64,000 nt of DNA from Melampsora larici-populina 98AG31 (Eukaryota; Basidiomycota; Pucciniomycetes; Pucciniales; Melampsoraceae): positions 62,001-126,000 of the forward strand of contig NW_006768775.1 in the NCBI RefSeq assembly GCF_000204055.1, given 5' to 3'. Position numbers and translations under genes: made by a program. This document shows positions 24,470-36,346 of this stretch, one piece after another; position 1 is the first letter of the stretch, and every line of letters begins with the position of its first letter. Below the pieces are notes generated by a model. The model made no database searches. It saw only the letters and a list, made by a program, of their open reading frames with translations, and was not told the DNA's origin.

Positions 24470-26062
24470 TCAAATTAGACTGTTGGACAATCCTTTAAAA
24501 GCACCTGAGATCATTCTGTTAGCTGTGTTCTGTACCGTCTCTAAAATTTTGTTAGCTTTCTTTTCATTCTTTTGCGTGAGCCATGCTATACTTCCGTACA
24601 GAATTCTTGGGATTAAGCCTGTAGTGACAAGTTTTTTGGCTTCTCTCGGGGATAGGCCCGAGTAACACCTATTTATTCTCCATAATTGTTGAAGAGTTCC
24701 GTTAGCAGTTTTCTTCATGTGATTAATATGGCTCGTGAAGGAGAGCTTTGGGTCTAGCCACAGGCCTAGCCACTTGACTTCTGACTTTGGATATAGTGTT
24801 GCTTTGCCAAATTTGAAGTGAGTTTGTTCAACTGTTTTCCTGTTCAAAAGATGCATCAGTTGAGCTTTTTTCTGATCAAAGATTGCTCCACATCTGTTAG
24901 CCCACACAAGAGATCTGTCAGCATGAAGTTTTAGTTTTTCCAAGTTTGTTTCCACTGATTTCGATGAGACCAGGTGTACAACATTGTCTATGAAACCTAT
25001 CAATAGATCATGTGTTAGTGGGGAAGGAGAATTTCTTCCCAGGAGTTCTCAGTTATAGATGAGGTATAAGATCACCAAAAGCGGGGATCCCTGGGGCAAG
25101 CCATTGTCAATATCAAACACTGTTGACATGAAATCCTGGATTCTTATGTTAGTCAATCTATCCGTGAGGAAGCGTTGAATTAGCTTGATGATGTAATTTG
25201 GGCAGTTGTGTTTTCTCAGTATGTACCACAGTCGTTCTTGATGTACTGATGGGTACGCTGATTTAACGTTGAGGAAGAGAGCTGTGACCACTTCTCCGCT
25301 GCGCCACTTTTCTTTAATCCAGGCTGTCAAAATTAGAAGCGCATCTTCTGTGCTGTGTTGTTTCCTTCCTCCCATGTGAAACAGAGATAAGGTCTTGGAG
25401 AATTCAGCCCAGTAGGTGAGCCTATTTGTTATTATCTTTTCTAGAATCTTACCTATACAGCTTAGTAGGGCTATTGGTCTGTAAGCATTGGGGTTAGAGT
25501 AATTATCTTTGTTAGCTTTTCTAATGATGATAGTTATGGCTGGCCGCCAGCCATTGGGGAGATGGCCTAGGGCAAAACATTTGTTGAAAATCTTGCATAA
25601 CGGTTCCTCGATTTCAGGTAGAGCTATCTTGATCAGATCATTAGATAGTTTGTCATCCCCTTTAGCTTTCTTACTGGGTAGTTGCTCAATTACCTTGCAA
25701 AGTTTGTCAACTTCTAGGCTAGGGAATGGTGAAGGGTCCAACCGGTTTTGGTTCCAGAAGTCATTAGGAATATCTGATAAGTCTGCTTCAACGTGGGCTA
25801 CCAACGTTCCATAGAAAAGGAGGTTAGCTTGTTCAGCCTTGTCAGTTGCCACTGTTCCGTCGTGTCTTAGTAGCGGGGCTACTTCTCCGGAGGATTTGGG
25901 TTTGGTGTATCAAAACACTTTGAAGGTGTCTTGTTCTGAGCAGTTGGCTAGGAATTGTTTCCAGTGTCCAGTTTTTGCTTTCATCACCTGTTTTGTCAGC
26001 CTGAGACTTAAAACAGGTGGCTTTAAGAGAATCAAAGCTGAATGATATTGCTTGAAGCTTCT
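24470..26062 (-). pseudogene. LINE ORF2 reverse transcriptase domain, broken and catalytically dead
   Basis: Continuous homology from KTGHWKQFLANCSEQDTF through ATDKAEQANLLF, PSKKAKGDDKLSNDLIK, NAYRPIALLSCIGKILEK and NGLPQGSPL. The polymerase box reads GFIDN (24983-24994 region) where family members have F-x-DD, so the second essential Asp is Asn. In-frame TGA stops at 25910-25912 and 25049-25051. Downstream thumb region KSEVKWLGLWLDPKLSF is well conserved. Confidence 0.88.
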
Positions 26063-26920
26063 TTATTGGCTTTGTTACAGTACGTTTACTGAGATAAATT
26101 CAAGCCTTTATATAACAGGAGCTGGTGACTCCATGTTGTCTTAGGTGCGGAATGGCTACCGCTGCCTGATACTCACTGAAAGGTCTGTTCCAATCAGGGT
26201 CTTCTGAGGTAGGTACAAAAGTACTCCTGTCTCAGGTATTAGCAGTCTAGTTTCTATGAATTAATAAAGAGACTTCTTTATTAATAACAATCTTTGAAAC
26301 ATCTTGGACGATGGAAGTTATGTCTAGTTTCTACATATTGATAAAGAGATGTCTTTATCAATAACGATCTTCGAAAACATCTTGGACATTGAAAGGTTAT
26401 TCTAATATTAAGAACACTGAGTCTTAGTTTGATAACATACTGCTTTGAGAAAGAAATAAACGATAACAATACTAAATGTTAAAAGTCAGATAAGAAAGAT
26501 GATATCAAAGAATTGAGATGATCTAAATTAAAAGTAATCGCCGGTTTTAGTATAAGTCATAGAGTTTTTCTCAAGGATAAGTTTGTTGGTTTGTAATAAG
26601 ATCGTTTTCTTCTTTTTGGATGCATGGAATGCTCGTTTATATATTCGAGTGAGTCATTTATTCCGAGCTAGACTGTCAGGGTTTTCCTGGATGCTGTCAT
26701 CAGGGTTCTTATCTGGTATGCTGAAACCAGTAACAGATGCTCCCTGTGTTGGATCACTGTCACTCCTTAACAATGGGGTCTTAGCTCCTTTGAGCTATGA
26801 TTCCACTGACCAGGGATCCTGGTACACTCAATCTGTTGTTCTGACAATGGGAGTATTGAGAATACTCCTCATGGCTGACATGTTTTCAAAAGTAGCTTTG
26901 CCAGGCCATATAGCATGCTC
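26063..26920. mobile_element. 858-bp insertion inside the LINE, possible solo LTR or non-autonomous element
   Basis: The LINE reads into AAGCTTCT at 26055-26062 and resumes from AAGCTTCT at 26921-26928, so 8 bp seem duplicated around an insert without LINE homology. The insert contains a 77-bp tandem repeat, TATA-like words on both strands and no coding capacity. Termini do not begin TG and end CA, which argues against a standard LTR; the exact class is open. Confidence 0.55.
26246..26400. repeat. two-copy tandem repeat, 77-bp period
   Basis: Copies start TCTAGTTTCTA at 26246 and 26323. Each contains AATAAAGAG...CTTTATT, a small inverted repeat around the AAAGAG core, and the phrase ACATCTTGGAC. 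Lies inside the insertion that splits the LINE. Confidence 0.85.
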
Positions 26921-28072
26921 AAGCTTCTGGAAGATTAGAGATGATCATCCATTGTTGTGCCCGGTTTTGTATTTTGATGATTGGGTTCAGGGTTTCTTCG
27001 TCCCACCAGATTTTATATTTACGTGGGTTTGTTTCTACCTTCTTCCCTTGTGCTTGAGCCATGGAGAGGATGAGATGAGATAGTGTTGTTGCTCCCAAGT
27101 TGATGTCTTCTTTCGAGTTGAAGTTTGTTGGTAGCTGGTGGATTTCTGATTTTATTTTTTCTAGGAGTTTGTTGTTGTTGAGTTTGTCTAATTTGAAGGA
27201 AATGTGGGTGATGTTTGGTGCTATGATACTTAGATATATTATCGTGGCCACTGGTAAATGATCTGAGGCGAGGTCGTTCTGTATGACTTTGCAGCTAATG
27301 ACCTTAGCTGTTAGATTCCAGCTCAACCAGATGAGGTCGATGGTGGTGGGGCTGGTGCCTGTGGAGTGCCTTGTAGGGATGCCTTTTTGGGAGGATAGTG
27401 TAAGACCTATGGAACTGCAGAGTGTTAGTAGTTTGCAAGCCTGCGCATCTGTTCTGCGGTACGTGGGTGGGTTCCAGATTTGGTGTGGAGATTCAAGTCC
27501 GTCGTGAGTATAGTCGGGATTTGGTGGTTGTGGTTCAATCTGATCCATCTTTCTAATGTTGCCATCCCTCTCATAGAACCAGGGGGGTTGTACCATGAGA
27601 TAATACATAATTTGGTGTGGAGTTTGCCGTAGTTCTTGATGTCTATTTCCAGGATGATGTAGGATTGGCTGGGAAGTAGTGATATCTGGGCTGTTGGTAT
27701 TAGTTTTGACACATATAGACAGACCCGAGGTCTTTCTTACCAGGAGTTGGGATGGTAGTCGTATGCTGAGATTAGGTCTCATGCTTTGTGAGTGGGGAAA
27801 GAGAGGGAGTGAGTGTTAAACCAAGGTTCTTGAAGAGATAGGACAGTGTATTGGGTTTTTGTGAGTACTTCGTGAGTGAGGTCCAATGAGTTTTGGCAAT
27901 TAAAGTGTAGGATCAAAAATTTATCTAAGCATAAGGGTGTGTCATTATTTACATCTGTTGGGGATAGGTTTTCAACTATGTCAGTGAAATCAGGTGGTGA
28001 TTGAGGGATCATGATGTTGTCAGTATTTTCTTTGGCTCTAAGACACATTGATATCAATAAGTGGAGCAACAC
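26921..28072 (-). pseudogene. LINE ORF2 endonuclease domain, broken
   Basis: The N-terminal part reads LSLQEPWFNTHS, with the catalytic Glu, and the middle reads IISWYNPPGS...TILTTDLNLHTK. The C-terminal part shows TIDLIW and LASDHLPV, matching the Asp-His active-site end of the fold. Pieces lie in different frames; stops occur at 27779-27781 (TGA) and about 45 nt further on (TAA). It would nick target DNA if intact. Confidence 0.8.
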
Positions 28073-29677
28073 GGATTTGGTACTTTGTCTTACGTAGTGG
28101 GCAGGTTAAGCTTTTGGGTGAGTGAGCGTATTTTGGTAAAGATTTGTCAATTTCAGCATTGGTGTTTTGTGCGTCAAAACTTACACATCTTGTGCATCTC
28201 TGTTCAGCTTCAGAATTCATACAATCTTTGGTATTATGGGGAGCGCCACAGTGGGCACAAAAGGGGATATTCTTGCAATTGGTGTGTACATGGTATAAGT
28301 CAAGACAGTGAAAACACATAGTTTGGCCTTGTATGTACTGTTTACTTCTGAGGCTGGTGCAGTCGACAAAGATACCTTCTTTTTCCATTTTTTGAGCTAA
28401 TTTGCAATCGAGTAGATTCAGGACAATTGAGCTGTGGTGTTTCTTTGTGTCTGTTGGGTTGCTGATCCATCTAGCTGAATGGAGGCTCTCAATTGGTATG
28501 TTGTTCTGTTCACTGATCTTCCTGAGGAATTGGGGTTCTTCAGGACCCTGGAGAGCCCAAATACACCCTCCTAATTGGTACCCGAGTTTTGTTTTTGTTG
28601 GGTCTTGGGCTTTTCCCACGCAGCCATGATCATTTTCCAAGTTTTGCGAACTGCAACAGGTTAAACAAGACCGCAGCTTTCTAGTACATATACTTTTATT
28701 AGAGTAGGAGCAGTGGTTTTGGGTAAAACCCAATGTAGAGACCCGGCCCCGGTATGTAGAAATCTGCCCAGGATCATCAAAAAAAAATAGGTTTTTTTGC
28801 ATTTTTCTCCTCAACCAGCACTCCAAAAAAACTCAAGGCTGGTATCATAAGATAGCCCTTCTTTGCCCTCACACAATGAGCTACTGTGCACTTCCATAAG
28901 TAGTGGAGTGTTGTGTGCACAAGCAAATACCCAAAAAGTGTGTTTTGTTAGGAGGGTCTGTACGCGCTTTCCAGGGTCCTGGTTCTTCTACATTCATGTC
29001 GGCAGGTACATAGTTAAATAAGACCGGGTAACGGGTTTGAGATGTGATGAAATCTTTGTGAGCTAAGGTGGTCCATCGATGCTTGTTTTCCAGTAACCAG
29101 TTCTTCATAAATCAATCATCCATATTCATAAAAATGTCACCTGATTTTAAAATTGATGCTCCTATTATTTGACTGTTTGTTCGCCTACTTTAGCGTTTAA
29201 TGCTAGAAGTGCCGTGTTGACATGTTGGACTATATCGGCATTAGACATTCCTTTACACAGTGATTTGTCCGGGAGTTTGTGAATAATGAGGGTAGAGGTC
29301 TTGAGCTGATTAATTTCTGCGTTTTTTGGTGGTAGTTTCGGCGGTTTGGTCGTTTGTTGGGGGAGGGTTTTCCAAACGCTTGGTTTTGGGGGTAGCAGTA
29401 TCGGTATCTGTTGCTGGTGTCCAGGGTTCGCTTGGGTTTCCTTTAAACGTTGCTCGAGAGATGTGATTTGGTCCTTGAGAGTTTTGATTGTTTCCATAAA
29501 CATTGTCATCATTGTGACGACACTTTGGAGCAGACCGTCTGTTGTCGATTTCTCAGTCATTGTTGATAGGACATCAGCCATGGTCGTGTCCGTTTCCATT
29601 CGTTTTTTGGCTTGATTACAAAGGTATGGATTGGGATTTTTTTCCCCTTCTTTGTCTGGAGGGCGTTTGGGGGGCAT
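28038..29677 (-). pseudogene. LINE ORF1 (gag-like, zinc-knuckle protein), broken
   Basis: Starts MPPKRPPDKEGEK at 29677 and has a helical segment (TIKTLKDQITSLEQRLKE) typical of the ORF1 coiled coil. The frame stops near 29165 and resumes further down. The C-terminal part carries two CCHC-like knuckles, CFHCLDLYHVHTNC and CAHCGAPHNTKDC, with a third Cys cluster after. Such proteins bind LINE RNA. The stretch 28640-28880 does not read as ORF1 in any frame and may be a deletion scar or insertion. Confidence 0.8.
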
Positions 29678-31090
29678 GGGGGCGACTTCTGCTTGTTAAG
29701 ATGGGGGGGTGGTTGGAGATTGATGAAAAGGAGTATTTCGATGATTGATGTTTTTGATTTGCTGACACGGGAAGACTGATACGGCTACTTACCCAATCCC
29801 GGAGATGAATGACGTCAATTACCAAACTTGGTAATATAACAAAATCTGACCCGGCCCGTCATTACCGCCATTTATAAGTTACACATCCCTATTATTCCTG
29901 ACATTCCAATCAGTAAATAACAAGTTACCTATAGTTGCTCGTGTCAAGACTGCGGTAACCCCAACTATTGGCCTGAAGTCTATGGCCGGCCACACAACTC
30001 AACTTTTGGAAAAGCTGGATACAATTCCAAAAGATTTTCATACCTTGCCCATCTGGAAATGATTTCTCAGCCCAATCAGAAAGATTATTTATTTTCACAT
30101 AAGATGATTTCATATGAAATTTGAGTTTTTTTCATAGTTGCGGGGTCCGAGGTGTAGAGCTACCGATCCGCTGTTACCACTGTCCTGACACGAGCAACCA
30201 TACAACTAGAATTGATTTTTCTACTGCACGAACCCCATCATCAAGAGTGTTTTCTTTATGAATTTCATCTGTTTGTATTTCCTCAGATTCAGACCCAATC
30301 TGTAGTCAATGTGCAAATATCAGATTGATCAGAAATCTTGGCATTCAAACTCCACGGCGCTGAATATTTCGATATTACCCTTGAATTGAGCTTAGCCAAA
30401 TGCGTTTAAATTGCGGAAGCCTTCAACTCACACGGTGACGACACGGAAGATCGAGCTTTATGCAGGCAAATCCACGACTGAAGAGCTAAAAAGGTTCACT
30501 GCCTCTACATATCATTGTTACAAGTATCTCTCTACCTAGTGGCTTTCGATAGAAACCTTGAATGAAGATATTACGGAAATCCCCATGAGGATCGGCTGGA
30601 ATTAAAGACAATTAAGAGACGGAAACCATTTGACCTTTGTGGACGTGAATTTTGCAAAAATTAGAATTTCACCGGCCTCTCTCACCAAACTTACATTGCT
30701 ACCCCGAGCGTATACATCATCATGAGGTCTCATCCAAAACGAGTGAGCACATACGAGAATGTATAAAGCTTTCGAAAACAATTTCTGATTGTGGAATTCC
30801 TTTGCGCTCTTATCTTTCAACCTGACGATCAATTGTTTTTTTTGCTTTTCACTCCTTACATCAAGAAAATCCAAACACTCTCGCTTTCTCCGATAACTAG
30901 GTTCCCAACGAATACTTTTCACGGCTCAATCAGCGTTGCGAACCCGTTGCGCATGTGAGATCTTCTTGCTTACTTCAAGGCATAAAGTTATCTCTACTGA
31001 CGAAAGAAAGCTATCTCCTTGCTACTCAGCACCTTCCTTCGGTTTCTTAACAAACCATGTCTTCTCAACTGTATGGAAAAGTCCCATATT
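29678..31090. other. region upstream of LINE up to assembly gap, no firm gene
   Basis: Contains the foldback element at 29934-30198. An open frame on the minus strand at 30602-30922 (Lys/Arg-rich, no domain) could be an exon of a gene running into the gap, but no splice-supported model was found. Confidence 0.4.
29934..30198. mobile_element. 265-bp foldback element with 26-bp terminal inverted repeats
   Basis: Left end GTTGCTCGTGTCAAGACTGC (29934 on) and right end complementary GACACGAGCAAC (to 30198); 26-bp arms with three mismatches (GGTAAC at both inner ends). The body is non-coding. No unambiguous target duplication, so superfamily is not assigned. Confidence 0.75.
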
Positions 31091-31190
31091 NNNNNNNNNN
31101 NNNNNNNNNNNNNNNNNNNNNNNNNNNNNNNNNNNNNNNNNNNNNNNNNNNNNNNNNNNNNNNNNNNNNNNNNNNNNNNNNNNNNNNNNN
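31091..31190. other. assembly gap (100 N)
   Basis: Exactly 100 N, the usual placeholder for a scaffold gap of unknown size. Genes on either side may be incomplete because of it. Confidence 0.99.
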
Positions 31191-31934
31191 CCTCATAGTA
31201 ATGTCTACGCGGCATTGATACCATTTCTCAATGCAAATGCTTCCTCGGTGCGTAGCGATCTCTACATCCTTTCACCTCTTTGGCCTGCTAATTCGGCATC
31301 TGAGAACTTTCTATCGCTTCATCCCTTTTGGGGTCGTTCGTTTCAAATCATCAGCGCAATCCTCCGTGGATGTCCATAGTATTAATCATTATGATGATTC
31401 CAACCGCCGCGTAAGAATCCAACTATCCCTTGCTGAACTCAAAAATGCCATGACTTACATCTGCGACATCAATCACGTTACAAGAATATTTGTATATGCA
31501 GTACTAATCGTTAAATGCCATGTGCAAAGGGGAGATTACTGGCTTATTAGAGTGCAAAAAAGTGATGAACCAACGCATTCAGTCTTATCGCGTATTTCAT
31601 CAATAATTCTTTACTAATCGGTTTCCCCTCTATATGCTTATCAGATGGCTTGCTTTTACCTGATAGGATGTTGATCGAGGTTTGTCCCTTCTCTTGACTG
31701 CCAAAGAGTTCAATGATGTTGACAAAGACTTGGGCTTTCCTTGAGGTCACAGGCTATAGGGTTTGTTATTCCATAAATTATGAAACAAGCGAAAATGGTA
31801 CTTAGTCACTTATTCGGTCTTTCATCGTCCTCTTTCAACATTTCACAGAGGTTCGACTTATGGCATCAGTGAGCCTTTGATTATCTTATGTACCATGACG
31901 GTTGAAAACCCTGATTAAGGATTTGCATATCCAG
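31191..31934. other. region between gap and membrane-protein gene, possible missing 5' exons
   Basis: No exon here could be tied firmly to the downstream gene. A 20-nt candidate exon at 31849-31868 would splice in phase into the exon at 31935. The true start may lie here or in the gap. Confidence 0.35.
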
Positions 31935-33684
31935 TCTCCATTTTCGACATGTCACGGCAGCTATACATGGACTATAACAAAGTTCCAGTTGAAGGAAAAA
32001 TTTTGTCGTTTTGGTTGCGATATCCTGTCGCATATTTTGCCTTATGGTAAGCATTTTTTTGAATATGACATGAATTACCCTCTGATATTATTTTGTATTT
32101 CCGTCATCTTAAATTCATTCAATGCCTTAGGTGTGTCATGTGGAATTGTATCACCAATCACATTCGTGGAATTTGGAATCCTACTTTCAGAGAAGAAGAA
32201 GATTCTAGTCGAACCTCGATGCCCAAATGGGTAGTGTACCTCCTCAACTCAATCTTCGTATTGTTTACTGTCATATTTTTAATTGGTACGCATAGCACAA
32301 TATTTATTTTTCTTTCGACTAAACAATTTCATGATCCGGATAGTGACAGAGTATTGATATCCCTCATGAACATGAATTCAATAATGTGACAGTTTATCCT
32401 GCAATAGCCGTTCCTGCATATCTTTTAGAAACTGAAATCTTGGGCAAACTTCACCGTGTCACAAATCGTCTTCGTATAGCTTCCAACTTGCCAGATGCAA
32501 ATGTTCTCTCGGTCTCCAAGCTTATACGTATTCTACAACCAATACAAGACTATTCAGCTTTGACTGTAAGTTTTGTTTGAAGAGAGGATCTGGTATATCG
32601 GAGACCACTGAACTTGTTTATTTTAAATTGAACCCCCCAATTTTTCAGGAAAAATTAGGGCAATCAGTTAGACGTGAGTTCATCAGATGGCTAATTTCGT
32701 TGAAGTATAAGGGATGCTCTGATACAAACAGTAGGTGTTATCTGGTCAAAACAGATTCGTTTCATTTCTTCGAGGTCATCGATATCATCGTGACAATTGT
32801 ACGTAAATGAAATCGATTCTGAATGTGCAGATCCTCCTAGCAGCTTTTTAAATTTTAACCACCTACATCTGATTGTCAGACGTACATAGCCTTTGTCTAT
32901 CTGACTCATCGCCAATTCAAGCAGTTCAAGCAGAATCAATCAAGGCTAAAGGGGCACCAAAACGATGATCAACGTTTGAAGATCAACTACCGAGCTGAAT
33001 TGAGAGCTCTTTTCATTGAAGCTGTGGTTCTATTGGTCATGTTATCCTCGTATCAACCAATGTATATTTGGGCGGTAAGTATAAATCATGATCTAGTTAG
33101 ATACGTTTTACGGCTTCTGAGACTTTGAATTGTACTATCACTATCCTATTTCAGGCTACTACCCGCTCTAATCATGATCTTGTGAAATCCACAGGAACTA
33201 CATTAGTACCTGAGCTGGTAAGCGTCTCGGACTTCCAAAGTATCTATCATTCCGTGCATATGAAGATGTTGATAGAAGGAGCTTCTTGTTTCTCATACAT
33301 TTCATTCCGAAGACCCTTGGACTTATGGCATGTTTCGTTGGACCTTGGTGAGAATTGAACATTCATGCCTCCTAATTCAAGATTTTCAAAGAGCTGATAT
33401 TTTCATATAGTGTGGCACATTATCGATATAGTTCTGCGAAGCATCTTTTGGCCATCAAGTTAGAGGGAATGCGACCAAAGTCAAGTCAAAATCATTTTGC
33501 TCTTGAATTATTAGACGTTAAATTGAAGGCAGGAGACAATCAATCTACTTCAGGAGGTAATCAATCTCGAGCAGGTAGCTCTATGGGTTACACTTCTATA
33601 AACAAGCCTGGAGAGAAATTTGCAGTTAAGAAGTTACATCCTAATGACGATGACGACGTAGACACACTCGCGAATGCTGTGTAA
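31935..33684 (+). CDS. multi-pass membrane protein of unknown family, 5' end uncertain
   Basis: Exons 31935-32046, 32131-32257, 32350-32565, 32649-32798, 32880-33074, 33155-33181, 33241-33347, 33411-33684 join in one frame to a stop. The first ATG inside is at 31949 (MSRQLYMDYNKVP); earlier exons are possible. Hydrophobic segments: FWLRYPVAYFALWCVMW, FEVIDIIVTITYIAFVYL, LFIEAVVLLVMLSSYQPMYI, FLFLIHFIPKTLGLMACFVG. The tail after the last segment is polar and ends in an acidic run (HPNDDDDVDTLANAV). The short exon at 33155-33181 is 27 nt with a weak GTGAAA donor; skipping it as annotated is the only way I found to keep frame. No family recognised. A receptor- or transporter-like role cannot be claimed. 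Confidence 0.65.
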
Positions 33685-34827
33685 GGTTGAAGATTGATGT
33701 TTTTTTTACCCAAAAATGAACTTTTGAATTATGCTTCATTTGATTTTTTACTTTCGCTTTAATGATAGCCAAACTGCATTTTTGAACATGGTTGTATATA
33801 ATGACCAGAGTCTTTGCATTACAATATACCACATTCATCTTCATACTCTTTGTAATAAAGATTTTTTAACAGGCAGGAACAAATCTCACGACCAAAGCAG
33901 TTTGTTTGGTTGCCTTGTAGTGCTTCGGCTTTGTTTCGCTTGACTGTCTTTTTGCACTTCCATCCTTTCGGCCTCTTTATTTTGTATGATAACATCACAA
34001 TCCTCTGTCTCATCTAAACTGTACGACCTTTTGTAGCTGAACATATTTCTCACTCGACCATGCGCGGGGTTCAAGATATTTTTTCACTCGTTGCCTTCAT
34101 TTTGTATATATCCAATTACCACTGAATGAGAATTCCTATACTCTCTCTAAAGAATAATGATTTGGTTTGATGTTTTTTGTGATCAAGTAGAGATCTCCAA
34201 TTTTCTCGGTCCAAAAAAATCCTTCATCATCATTCACTACGGACCCTATTTCTCAAAGAGAAAATTTCAAAGGCTCACAATCCATAAGAAAAGTTAATAT
34301 TGTCATTGATTCAACTTCCATAAATGGATTAAGTAACTTATTCATCTTTATCATCCATCTAGATCATCTGCCAATGCACAATACTATGCTAGACATCAAT
34401 TGCATGATGTATGAGCTCAACATATAAGCTTCCAAATGAGGTTACTTACATAGGGCCTAATAAGGCTACGGTTGGTAGCATTTTTGATTTGAAAACTCCC
34501 TTTGAGCCCAGGTACATTGCACCAGGGCAAAAGAGTTTATTTGTTCAAATTGAGTTTTTTCAGATGAACTCCATCTTGGGTACCTTTGAGAAAATTATGT
34601 TTGGTTGAAAATCCCAACCAGACACATCCTGTAAACTTTCTTGAAAGGTTTCTGACCTCACCTCACATTGCTAAGTACAAAAAGAAGTTTTTTGACTGGA
34701 AAAACTCCTTTCTTGCGGTTTTCCAAAAGGACCTTTTAAGCCGGACAATTGTTTTTGGTACCATAAACATTGTCAAACAAATTTTTTTGATCAGTTTTTT
34801 TTTTAATTTTAATGGAGTTTTATGGTC
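33685..34827. other. intergenic, no gene seen
   Basis: AT-rich 3' flank of the membrane-protein gene. No domain-bearing open frame on either strand. Confidence 0.45.
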
Positions 34828-35018
34828 CTCAAACCTGTGCAAAAACCGTGCAAGATCTGTGCAAGATTTTTGCACCAATCTTGTGCATTGAATTTTTTGA
34901 CAACCCTAACTATTGTGTTCCAACTGGTACAAAAACTATGTGAGACCAACATGCCAGATCAGTGCAAGAACTATTAATGTCTTGCACAAAACTTGCAAAA
35001 AATTTTGCATAGGTTTAA
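34828..35018. mobile_element. GTGCAAG-rich MITE, copy 1
   Basis: About 190 bp opening CTCAAACCTGTGCAA and closing TTTTGCATAGGTTTAAG, with many internal TGCAAG/CTTGCA words in opposite orientations. It aligns along its whole length with 51984-52199, sharing for example CTATTGTGTTCCAA-type and TGTGAGACCAAC segments. Confidence 0.75.
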
Positions 35019-35300
35019 GTATTTCTAGAAAATGTTTGCTACCAAACACAGCCATAACAAGAAATGTGACTTTGCTGTAGCTGAACAAAATTGCAACCCA
35101 CAAGTCGGCATTGCAGATAATCTACAACAAAATGAAAAAGATCATTCAAGCATTTTCCCAAAGTCACAGTACAACATATTGGCAATAGTACTGAGGTTTT
35201 AAACAACAAATCATCCTATAACCTCTTTTCACTGTTTCCTGTCTATTTACCCTTTGGGGAATTTTTGTAATTGGTTATGTTTGACCATCACCATACCCTT

Positions 35301-35463
35301 TAGTGAGTTGGAATTGAAATTCCTTGAATTCCTCAAGGCATTTTGTTGTGTTTGGCCACAACACAATTCCACAAAACAAAAATCTACAGCCGTTCCAAGA
35401 ATTATCGGCAGATTTTGGGCAAAAGCCTGTAATTTTGGCAAAAACTCAAAAGCCCAAAACCCC
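35301..35463. repeat. dispersed repeat, copy 1 (inverted partner at 37458-37591)
   Basis: Starts TAGTGAGTTGGAATTGA and includes CTACAGCCGTTCCAAGAAT, GGCAGATTTTGGGCAAAAGC and AACTCAAAAGCCCAAAACC. The same words in the same order occur reverse-complemented 2 kb away. Confidence 0.85.
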
Positions 35464-36346
35464 AGTTAAGATTAGTTTTTGACCCAAAATGTAGTTTCTC
35501 CGAGGCTCAAATCTCTCTAAAGCTACCATGCCACTTCCTCACGGTTGTCCAATACTGCTTCAATGGACATTTGACAAAGCATCTCACGCTGCAGCATTTG
35601 TCTTGTATTCACCTCACGTGCGTGGCTCCAGGGCTTGAGCCTACACCCCACTCCATCATCCGACCAGGATCCATTGGGACCCTTCCTGGACTCTCGATAC
35701 TATCGCGGTTAGTCCATTCCCTTCCCTACTTGAATACAATTTGGGATCATGACTGATTTTATGCTATTTTTATCAGAATGCCAATGGATTGAACACTTTT
35801 GTTAGTGATGAAGAGAAGAAACAATCAACCTATTTTAGTAAGTGGCATTCTTTTTTCTTTTCCATTGGGGTTTGAGATGAGAAGTTGATATCTACACTTT
35901 GATCTACTTTTGGATTATCTGCTGTTAGATTTGTTGGATCTGTTTACTTTTGGTTGGCTAGAAATTCGACTAGATGTTGTAAGAAAACATGAACAATTCA
36001 AGATTATGGTAATTACTCTCGATCACCTCGATCACATTCTTTCTATGTATATTCTCATTCTTTTTCTTTTGGAATCATCGAATTCTTTAGTTTTTCAATT
36101 CAACCTTTCATTTTCATTCAATCATTTTCAATCACTTTTTTATCGATCTCTATAGCTATGCTTTTTCCTTTAATCTCTTAATGTCTGCGTGTAAATGAAT
36201 CAGTAATAGTAATTGTGTTGTTTTTTTGATCAAGTGTGTGAGTTTAACCTCAGATTTGTAGCTTAGCTTGATACTTTTCACACATCGTTAGTTTTATGTA
36301 TCTTGGCCCTTTGACCAGCTTCTATCTTTTTGAATGAAATCAAAAT
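35464..36346. other. intergenic; only one weak exon pair
   Basis: Contains the candidate exons 35777-36008 described separately. Around 35590-35710 there is a GC-richer patch with no recognisable gene or tRNA fold. Confidence 0.35.
35777..36008 (+). pseudogene. possible orphan exon pair
   Basis: Two segments, 35777-35837 and 35929-36008, both bounded by good AG and GT signals, join in phase and read NGLNTFVSDEEKKQSTYFN then LLDLFTFGWLEIRLDVV. No start or credible continuation was found; a next exon would stop after five codons. Not recognised. Could be a gene remnant. Confidence 0.25.

Larger units (their letters stand above)
23298..29677 (-). mobile_element. non-LTR retrotransposon (LINE, Tad/I-like layout), inactivated
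   Basis: Reading 5' to 3' on the minus strand: a gag-like ORF1 with zinc knuckles, then an ORF2 with apurinic-type endonuclease, reverse transcriptase, RNase H and a C-terminal Cys/His knuckle. This order, with an RNase H, is that of fungal Tad-group and related I-group LINEs. Frames are broken by several stops and at least two shifts, the catalytic DD pair of the polymerase is mutated, and an 858-bp insertion sits between endonuclease and polymerase. Neither a poly(A)-like tail nor target-site duplication was identified; about 6.4 kb of the element is recognisable. Confidence 0.9.

Noticed and set aside
30602..30922. Possible minus-strand gene beside the assembly gap
   Set aside because: No domain, no start context and no in-phase neighbour exon; kept only as a remark.
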